DNA from: Theocolax elegans | Taxonomy: Eukaryota; Arthropoda; Insecta; Hymenoptera; Cerocephalidae | NCBI GenBank assembly: GCA_026168455.1 | Contig: CM047431.1 | Coordinates: 23,129,365 to 23,193,364, forward strand | Direction of reading: 5' to 3' | Length of the DNA: 64,000 nt | Shown: piece after piece, positions 56,281 through 64,000 of the stretch | How positions within the stretch are numbered: the first letter of the stretch is position 1 | Layout of the letters: each line of letters opens with the position of its first letter | The notes under the pieces: generated by a model | What the model was told of the DNA's origin: nothing | The model's input: only the letters and a program-made list of their open reading frames with translations | Database searches by the model: none | Program-made: the position numbers and the translations under genes

Positions 56281-56950
56281 CCCTTTTGTTCCAAATTTTT
56301 TATTCGTCAAAAGGAACACACTTATGAAACTTTATAAGTGCATATAAGTTATAAAGTTACGTAATTACTTTTAAATAAAAAAATGATATTTATTTAATAG
56401 ATTGCAATTTAAAAAGTGTGATTGGAATAAAATACTTGCGAATATTGACACCTTCTTGGAAGGTATTTTGATTTCAATACTTTCTATTGCAGAAATTTCT
56501 TTTATCGGATATTTACTTAGTTAATTCTTAATAAAAAAAATTAAGCTATTGTGTAAGTAGAAAAAAGAAGGGAATAAGAATTAAAGATAACTTTTGTTCC
56601 AAATTTTTTTATTCGTCAAAAGGAACACACTTAAGAAACTTTATAAGTGCATATAAGTTATAAGTTACGTAATTACTTTTAAATAAAAAATTTTAAGCTA
56701 TTGTATAAGTAGAAAAAATATGGGAATAAGAATTAAAGATATTTATTTAATAGATTGCAATTTAAAAAGTGTGATTGGAATAAAATACTTGCGAATATTG
56801 ACACCTTCTTGGAAGGTGTTTTGATTTCAATACTTTCTATTGCAGAAATTTCTTTTATCGGATATTTACTTAGTTAATTCTTTATAAAAAAAAAAGTAAG
56901 CTATTGTGTAAGTAGAAAAAAGAAGGGAATAAGAATTAAAGATAACTTTT
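56281..56950. repeat. Inverted copies of the 54-55 kb repeat
   Basis: Two successive reverse-complement copies of 54365-54780: blocks such as GACACCTTCTTGGAAGGT at about 56438 and 56800, and AAGAAGGGAATAAGAATTAA at about 56564 and 56921. Together with the direct copies they form a large inverted arrangement. Confidence 0.85.
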
Positions 56951-57225
56951 GTTTTTGATACTCTTTTAATACTATTTATATTACACTTCATACTCATTTT
57001 AATACTGTTTATAATACATTTGATACTCTTTATACTATTTCTAATACAGTTGATACTCTCGATACGTTTTTAATACATACATAATGCACTCAAAATGTAT
57101 TCAAAGTCAATTCTTTTTAATACTGCTTATAATAATACATTAGATACTCTTTAAAACTATTTACAATACGTTTTATACTGTTTTATACTACGCTAGAAAC
57201 TCTTTTAATACCTTTTAATACATTT
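56951..57225. repeat. Degenerate GATACTCTTTTAATAC repeats
   Basis: Reverse-complement type of the 31195-31680 repeats. Confidence 0.65.
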
Positions 57226-57800
57226 CCCTGTTGAAAAAAATCATATGATATTTTCACCTAAAATTTTCACCTGATAATTTTAGGTAACTTTTGTTTCATT
57301 TTTTTAAGTAAATTAGGTAATTTTATCAGGTAAAAATTTTAGATAAAAAATTTAGGTAAAATTTTTTGCTTTTGATTTTTTGATAGAAATTTTGCTTATA
57401 TATATGAATTTAAATACGTAAATATATCACTTCAAAATATTATCCAATTAATTTATGTAGTAGTATAAAATAGTGTCCTTAATATTAATATGCTTAACAA
57501 TATATTACATTAATAACCTAAAAAACGTACGTAATAAATTTAAGTAATTTTATCAAGTATTTTGTTGCATAACTATTTATTAGAAAATAATCAGGTGATT
57601 TTATTTTTTGAGTGCTCGACTCTACAAGTAAAGAGAGCATGCGCAGCACGTTAATCGAATTACAAATTTGTGATTAAAAAATAATGATAAATTGCATTTT
57701 TATATCTAAGAATAGGCACATATTATAGTTACTGAAGACACATAAACATTGTTAGAATTATATTCTTAGACCTTTACCAACACACAATAATTACTTAGAG
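57226..57800. other. AT-rich, no recognised feature
   Basis: TTTTCACCT(G/A)A and TTTTAGGTAA short motifs recur in both orientations at 57250-57350; nothing else. Confidence 0.4.
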
Positions 57801-57819
57801 CATCGGTTAGTTCCGATGC

Positions 57820-59711
57820 GTTGAGCATCAGGTACCTCGTACGTGATACAACACATAACGGTTCTTAGTTCTGGCGCGCACATCGTAACACGGTAACCGC
57901 AAATACTGAAACTTGTGATATTTCTGAATTGCTGCGTATTTTCTCCACATATAACAGGTTAAGTATGTAAAATATTAATTATAATAGTAATTATAAATAC
58001 TCATCAATCATTTCCTTATATCATTTATTATCGTTTAATTACTATTGAAGAAGAAGAATGTTTTATATTTACATAACCTAAAAATTCTGATACTTGAATT
58101 ACTTTAAATTGTATACATGTATTAATTTACAATTATTGTTAATTAAGTATAATATCAGTCAAATTATTATTTGGTTAGAATTTAAATTAATTGTTTATTA
58201 AAAGGCATAATTTTTTACTTACAAAGGAGACCAACCAAGTAAATACCAAAAAACAATTCGCTAGTTTAATTTATAAATATGATATAGAAAGTAAAAGCTA
58301 TAGTTTAAAAAAAATCATGCTATCAATATAATTAATTTATTTTGTATATTAGTTTCCATGAACATAGCTTTTGAGTTCAAATAAATTTTATGGTTTCTGT
58401 AGTATGATGATAATTGTTTTTACCAAGTGCATATACATTAGAATATAAAAATTTATACTAAAATATTTTGCTAGAAAGAGTTTTTGTTAATTTATAGAGA
58501 TACATAATAAATTTTTATATTTTTGAAAGCTTCAACACTGTATGTATAAATGTGTATACATATATGTATGATATATTCTCTTAAATATTGTTTTAAAGAC
58601 TAAACATTCCTATACATATTATGTATTTTATTTCTATACAGTTTTATTCGCAATTTCATCAGACCAAAGGGATGTAAACTAAGTTTTAATATGACTTCAT
58701 CTAAATCAAAGGACGAGTTGATATTTCTGTGTGATGGTTTGATACTTTTTATTTGAAAATATTTCAAACTTATAATCTATAAAAATTGTATTTGTAAACT
58801 TTGTTGTAATTACTATTTTATAGTTTTATTAAAATTGCATTAATATAAAGATATTGTACATAATATATACAATTAATAATTTGCTATAAATATATTAATG
58901 TTATATAACTATGTACTTTTAATAGTACATTGTTAAAATGTACAATTAACATTTAATTTATATTGTATCATAGGATAAATTATGAACCAATAATAGCTCC
59001 AATACAAAAAATATTTATTTCATTATAAAAATGTGATTTTAAACTAAAAAAAGCTTCAACATTTAATTTTAGTACTATCCGGATACAACTGAATGTCAAT
59101 TTATATTGTATAATAGAAGAAGTTATTGAAAGATGATAGCTTCAATACAAAAAAATATTTATATTATTACAAAATTGTGATTTTAAACTAAAATAAGCTT
59201 TCTTATGTATTATAAGATAGCATCGATTTACAATATACATATACTATTACATAGTTTAAAATTGAATTTAAGTTTTATCTGGAGTCATAATTGAAATTGT
59301 TAAAATAAAAATTTAAAAAAACAACAAATATTACAACAAAATAGAAAGGAAACTATATTACATAAATTAAAAAATTTATTTGAAGGTTTTTTTAGATAGA
59401 ATTTTTGCTTTTAATGATTTCCTTGATTAATTTCCTTCATGATAATCATGATCATAATATTTTACAAAAAATAGTACAAGATTTAGTTTAAATTGTATTT
59501 TTTCTTTACAGTTTCAACAGATACATGTGACAGCTTGGTGTCACATATTGCAGGATCTCCTGAACTACACCAAAACGCTAGCATTAATAATATAACAATC
59601 CCTTTAATAAATTGTCAAAATGTGCCTCTTGACCTAGAACGTACCTCAGAAAACACCTGTATTATAATTGATTCACCAAATGGTGTATTATCAGCAAAAC
59701 CTATAGTATAA
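57820..59711 (+). CDS. Small spliced gene candidate, 81 codons in two coding exons
   Basis: A possible 5' UTR exon ends at ATAACAG/GTTAAG (57957; start uncertain). The exon at 58642-58736 follows the acceptor TTTCTATACAG and holds ATG 58691 (MTSSKSKDELIFLCD), ending with a phase-1 donor at 58737. The next exon starts after TTTCTTTACAG (59511) and stays in frame (STDTCDSLVSHIAGS...) to TAA at 59711. AATAAA-type signals lie at about 59766 and 59883. Phase compatibility across a 775-bp intron with good splice sites supports a real gene. The product is short, without signal peptide or known domain, and may be a truncated isoform. The intron holds a roughly 143-bp duplicated segment (58990, 59133). 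Confidence 0.5.
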
Positions 59712-60470
59712 GGGAATCCAACAGTCTTTCCTTTTCACCAAGTAAATAATTTAATTATTTATCGTTAAATAAATATTAGAATAGAAAAAGGCAAAACTAT
59801 AATTTTGTAAATAATCTTTATCATATGAATTTTATAATAATAGTTTACAATCAGTATTCCTAGATATAACTTACTTGTTCCTTAAATAAATTTTTTTTCA
59901 GTTGTTCCTTCAAACAGTGATAATTATATACAGTTATATATACTATATATAGTTTAAGAAGAAAAAGATATTTCATAAGCATCGCAGTTCTTTGTAAAGG
60001 ATATTTATATACAAAATCAAATCTGAAATACTGCAAATAAATTATATTTATATAAAGATTGTAATATGAACATTTATTAGTATTCGAGAATTACAATGCA
60101 AATATGTCTGTGATCACTTACTGTATATTCTAGTTTTAAAATTATAAAATTTTCTACATTATTCGTTAAACAAAATCTATGATGAAATACGGCGTTTTCA
60201 TTGTATTCAAAATTACACCAGTAAATTAAATTTGAATATTTCTTATTACTTTTGTAATATTTCATGATCTTAAGACTTGAAATTTCATAAAAATGCTGCA
60301 TTTTGGAATATACTTTGCCGTAAATACACCAAACAGACTTTAAGTTAACCATTTTTAAAAAACTGTTCATTTTTCCTTATTTTTAATTTCCTATCAGAAA
60401 TTTCAATTTTTTTTATTCTATTATAATGTTCAGTTTCAAAATTTTAAAACTAGAAACAAATAAATATAAG

Positions 60471-60473
<3 letters not shown>
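59712..60473. other. 3' flank, AT-rich, no supported gene
   Basis: The minus-strand open frame 60370-60077 (97 codons) has no recognisable domain and is AT-biased; not called. Confidence 0.4.

Positions 60474-60506
<33 letters not shown>
60474..60506. repeat. (TA)n microsatellite
   Basis: TA repeat continued at 61546-61574 on the other side of the solo LTR. Confidence 0.9.
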
Positions 60507-60509
<3 letters not shown>

Positions 60510-61541
60510 GACATTGTAGTTATACTACATGTCACTTAGAAATAAACTAGCGAGGCAAGGTATAGTATAGCACCTGTCAAGCTTACTATGCGAAGTAAGC
60601 GTGCTATACATACCAATCAAGTTCTAATAGACACACATATGCGAATGTGTGAAACCGATATAGGCTTACAGTGCGTAGTAAGCAGGAGAACCCGAAGCAA
60701 AGGAGATGCGACTCCTGCCTGCGCACAATTGCACACACACACACACTGCTCCGTTGATCCAGCATCCTAATGCCTTGTCCAGCACCAGGAATGACCCGTA
60801 ATATCCCCAGGTCCCATCCAGCCTTGAATGCCCTCTCCAGCTGTCCGGACACTCCGAGCCGAAGATCCCGTATCGACGATATATACGGCACCTGCAATAA
60901 AGAAACTCGAGGGGCTCGATTTAGCTTAAAATCGAGGTAAAAAGGAACGATTTAAAAGCTTACCTCGCAGATCGTATTCTCAGCAGAGCCGCAGTTACTC
61001 AATCGCCATCCAGCACCACGAAGTCAACGTCGTCGACGACATCTCCGTCGAGGCAGCGAAATCACGGCCCGAGCGGCCAGTACGAACCGAGCCGAGCGCG
61101 CACGACTCGAGACGCGAGAGTATGCGCGCCTGCGCAATACGCCGAGGAAAAACTCTCTCGCTTCGTGCGTGCCGATAATCGACAGACTGCGACCGACCAC
61201 CGATCGTGTAGTACCACGCAATATCTCTATTTCAAAAGGCTACGTGTGTGTCCGAGGGATCCAGGAGACGAGCGTCCAGGTGAGCCGTGCTCCTTCCTCC
61301 CAAATCCAGCTTCCTTAAAGTGTGTGTGCGCGACGCGTAGTTAGGTGCGGGACGGCCCGCAATCGCGCGAACGCGAGCGACCGCGGCCAACGCGACTGGC
61401 AATTTTTGAACGGCAAAGCCGCTGCTTTGCCGTGTAATACTTAAGTGCACATTAAGTGCAATAAACCTGCCATCTTTTTTTTAACGAAGTTAATTAATTT
61501 GTGTTTTAACCGTGACTCCACCCTAATCCCCAGTAGACACG

Positions 61542-61544
<3 letters not shown>
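60507..61544 (+). mobile_element. Solo LTR (about 1038 bp) inserted in a TA microsatellite
   Basis: Starts TGTGACATTG, ends TAATCCCCAGTAGACACGTCA, inside a TA microsatellite, so the target duplication cannot be read. The first 30 bp form a hairpin (GTGACATTGTAG against CTACATGTCAC). The TAATCCCCAG end motif places it in the same broad LTR group as 10020-11263, 16699-17232 and 32057-33572. Orientation is opposite to the Gypsy element to its right, so it is not that element's LTR. Confidence 0.75.
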
Positions 61545-61576
<32 letters not shown>

Positions 61577-61855
61577 TGCTACTATTAAATTATAAGATTG
61601 GTGCATTATTTTGCTTGCTTATTAAATCATTTAAGAAAAGGTAATTAATAAGAAATTTGTGCATATTATTTCTTGGCTGCTGGGGTTTTATTAGTACTGT
61701 TAGTACATTAAGCTGCTGATAGTAAAAAGTAAATAGGAAGAGAGAATTTCGAGTTAATAATTATTTCTTATAAGTAAGTTGCTAATGTCTATTTATTTAA
61801 TGTTTTTGCTGCTTGCTGTGGCTGCTTGCTGAAGGAAAAAGGGGTATTTTGGATT

Positions 61856-62590
61856 TTACTTCCGGGGTCTGAGCTGACGTTTGGGTGGGCTGCTGGGGGA
61901 CGTATGGGTATCAGGTATAATTTTCTTGGGACGACCTCTTTTACGGGTAGCTGGGTTATTGGGCGGGTTCGCGATTCGAGTGCTATGCGATAATTGTTGC
62001 TGCTGCGTTTGCGGACATTGGGGTGGAATTACATTTCGGGGAGGGACATACCGTTTTAAATCGCTAATGTGAACCTTAGTTTGTCGTTTGCTGCTCTTAT
62101 CCTCCACTAAATATATGCTAGGGGAGAATAGTTGAATTATTTTTGCGGGTCCTATATATTTGGGTGCGTGCTTAGCTGCGAAATTATCGTCAGCTGACGA
62201 TAGCACACGATTGCGGCGACAAACTAAATCTCCTAATGGGTACTGTATGTCTCTACGACCTTCATTATAATACCGTGCTTGCTTGGCTGTGGCTATTTCG
62301 GTATGCCTTTTTACTAGGTCGTAGATTGCTGGCAATCTATGCAGTCGCTCTATCCATTGCTGTGTATCTGGGACGGGAATTTGGTTTGGGGATTCAATGT
62401 GCTTTTTGATGAGAGCTATGGGAATAGGGTTCCTACCAAAATTCAAGAATGCTGGTGAATATTTGGTGGAGGAGTGCACGACTGTGCTTAGTGCAAAACA
62501 AAATTCGCTTAGATGTGTGTCCCAATTTCTATGATCATTAGCTAAATAGCTGTTGATCATTGGCTTCATATTTCTGTTTACCCTTTCCAC
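61856..62590 (-). pseudogene. Gypsy integrase tail
   Basis: 244 codons beginning at the E-R-V-N-R block that contains the catalytic Glu of integrase, then INSYLANDH, FALSTVVHSS, the YY-EGRRDIQY block, KHAPKYIGPAKI and VHISDLKRY, and a basic tail ending RPRK at 61856. It is more intact than the sister copy, which has a frameshift in this part. Both catalytic Asp residues are deleted. Confidence 0.85.
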
Positions 62591-63467
62591 TTATAAGATA
62601 ATTCAAGGGTGCTCGGTAGTCTGCTAATTTGTCGATAAATCGGGAATACCAACCGATTAATCCGGTAAATCTCCGTAACTGCTTCAAATTAGTAAGGGCT
62701 GGGTATTCTAATATCGGCTTTATTTTGTCATTGTTTGTTTTTAGGCCATCCTGATTAACTTTATAACCTAGGTATGTAACCTTCGCGCAACAAAATTCAG
62801 ATTTTTCGCGGTTGAGCTGCAAATTGGCTTTCTTAAGGGCTGCTAATACTATTTTGAGCCACCGAATGTGTTCATCAAAGGTTTTGGCTGTGATGATTAT
62901 ATTATCTAAATCAGCGAACACATTTGGTTCCCACTCTGGCTTTATTAAATTGTCCATTATTTTCTGGAACATTGCTGGTGCGTTTGCTAGACCGTAGTGT
63001 ACGCGGGTGAATTGAAATAAACCCTTTCCTGGGAGGGCAAAGGCTGTTATTTCTCGGCTTTCGGGGGCTAGGGGGACTTGATGATAAGCTTGGGACAGGT
63101 CTAGCTTGCTTATGTAGCGGCTTTCTCGTAGCTGATCCAATATATCATCCATGTTTCGCATGGGATAAGCTATTTTTTTAGTTACTGCTTTGACTTGCCT
63201 ATAGTGAATGCAGAAACGATATGCACCGTTCCCTTTAGGGACAATAACGGGGCAGCTGCACCATGGACTATCGGAAGGTTCGATGATGCCTTCACGTAGC
63301 ATTCTATCGACCTCCGCATAGCCTGCTTGTAGCATTTTAGGCGAGTACCGGCGGTTCCTCTGCCTAATGGGCTCGGCTCCTTGCGTATCAATTTTATGGA
63401 CGGTTAGCTTTGTAGTGCCTAACGTCTTAGGAGCTGCGGGAATCATTTCATCTAAAAGCTGCTGCAA
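62538..63467 (-). pseudogene. Gypsy reverse transcriptase, active site altered
   Basis: 309 codons. RT blocks in order: SPWCSCPVIVPKGNGAYRFC, SKLDLSQAYHQVPLAP, FALPGKGLFQFTRV, then the active site. The active site reads ADLDNIII, so the second Asp of the usual Y/F-x-DD pair is Asn, which should abolish polymerase activity. QLRRFTGLIGWYSRF marks the end of the RT domain. After about residue 292 the frame crosses the deletion junction and reads out of frame into the integrase tail before stopping. Confidence 0.88.
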
Positions 63468-63479
63468 AATTTTTTCTTG

Positions 63480-63980
63480 TTAAGGGGTAGCTCTTTTGAG
63501 TTCTCCAATGCTTGCTAGGGCTGGTATGTAGCTTGGGTCTTCGCCATGAGGATAATGATGCGTAATGCCTTTAGAAGTCCACCACGTAAACTTTTCATAA
63601 TTAATCCTCATGTTGACTTTGCGCTTAAAATCGATCCCCAGTATGCAATCATACTGTAGATAGTCTGCTACTTGAAAAGGCATTAGTACCGTTGCTACTT
63701 TTACTGCTTTGCAGTCCGATCTCCTGAGCTTCTTCTGGAGCACCTTACTCATGCCTTTGCCTATAAAGGAGTGCACTGCCCCATCATCGAGCAGTGCTAT
63801 GAGCTTGTGTCCATTGAGCTTAATATTAAAAAATAAACGGGGATCAATGCCGGGAATTTGCTGAATGAGGGATTCGTTAGCTGCTAATTGGGAGGGATGA
63901 GACCCTATAGGGGGTTTGGGTGAGAAAATACGGGTCCTTATTTTCTCTGGCTGCCGTTTCCCTGCTGCTTCGTGCTGCAT
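63480..63980 (-). pseudogene. Gypsy protease, catalytic triad altered
   Basis: The 166-codon frame ends at 63480 and is separated from RT by a stop. ALLDDGAVHSFIG carries Asp-Asp-Gly where retropepsins have Asp-Ser/Thr-Gly, and CILGIDFKRK is the second conserved block. The sister copy at about 5730 also has Asp-Asp here, so this may be a family trait instead of decay. It continues upstream toward a nucleocapsid beyond the window edge. Confidence 0.8.
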
Positions 63981-64000
63981 TCAGGGCAGTCTCTAATATA

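Larger units (their letters stand above)
61575..64000 (-). mobile_element. Ty3/Gypsy element, second copy of the 2451-11263 family, internally deleted
   Basis: Minus-strand order from the right edge: protease, RT, deletion, integrase tail. Blocks match the copy at 5.6-9.7 kb at protein level (for example INSYLA-DH and QIPVPDT). RNase H and most of integrase (about 2.3 kb) are missing at a junction near 62590. No LTR of its own is seen on the left, where sequence runs AT-rich to the TA microsatellite. Gag would lie beyond 64000. Confidence 0.88.

Noticed and set aside
60077..60370. 97-codon minus-strand ORF
   Set aside because: No recognisable motif, AT-biased, no splice or promoter context; possible but unsupported.
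60507..64000. Treating the LTR at 60507-61544 as the 3' LTR of the minus-strand Gypsy element
   Set aside because: Its TAATCCCCAG end shows plus orientation, opposite to the element, and no polypurine tract lies between them.

Overview
The window is AT-rich eukaryotic DNA that is almost entirely repeat sequence, with a few single-copy or decayed gene pieces. Intron-bearing gene fragments, Ty3/Gypsy, piggyBac, Jockey-like and tRNA-SINE elements, together with an insect-type neuropeptide receptor exon and an Lst8-like WD40 copy, point to an insect. A hymenopteran is my guess, but nothing in the sequence proves the order.

Layout. 1-2450: decayed Ty3/Gypsy pol. 2451-11263: second Gypsy element (gag, protease, RT, RNase H, integrase, polypurine tract, 3' LTR) with a 677-bp palindromic element inside gag and a foreign solo LTR inside pol. 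11264-12680: broken non-LTR retrotransposon, minus strand. 12881-13733: GA microsatellite and LTR fragment. 13781-14267: last exon of a class A GPCR. 14602-18446: a 995-bp palindrome and two solo LTRs 42 bp apart. 18775-21300: diverged copy of a promoter/exon block that recurs at 53.9-56.9 kb. 21361-24654: foldback element, TTAA-flanked piggyBac-like non-autonomous element, solo LTR. 27.4-28.7 kb: deleted piggyBac transposase gene. 28.98-30.1 kb: minisatellites. 30748-31194: unrecognised ORF. 32057-36412: solo LTRs, SINEs and a foldback element with tandem-repeat arms. 37.2-39.4 kb: piggyBac fragment and AT-rich repeats with a tRNA-like core.

The most notable object is 39437-48515, minus strand. 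It is one LTR-retrotransposon insertion, shown by outer 749-bp LTRs that look identical and a shared AGGA target duplication. Internally it is a chimera: complete 5' LTR, leader and gag start, then about 777 bp of foreign DNA, then a 5'-truncated LTR, a second leader, full gag, protease, a 30-bp LTR/PBS scar where RT, RNase H and the integrase core should be, an integrase tail, and the 3' LTR. It has a tRNA-Lys primer site, a GGGAAAC frameshift heptamer at the gag-pro junction, and a polypurine tract duplicated inside gag.

48516-57.2 kb: TIR element, 153-bp tandem repeats, a frameshifted intron-containing gene, an Lst8 fragment joined to another gene's promoter and first exon, and a 912-bp tandem duplication with inverted copies. 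57.8-59.7 kb: a small spliced gene candidate. 60507-61544: solo LTR. 61.6-64.0 kb: a third Gypsy copy, minus strand, same family as the second, internally deleted and running off the window. Exact target duplications (4-5 bp) allow most solo LTRs to be bounded to the base.
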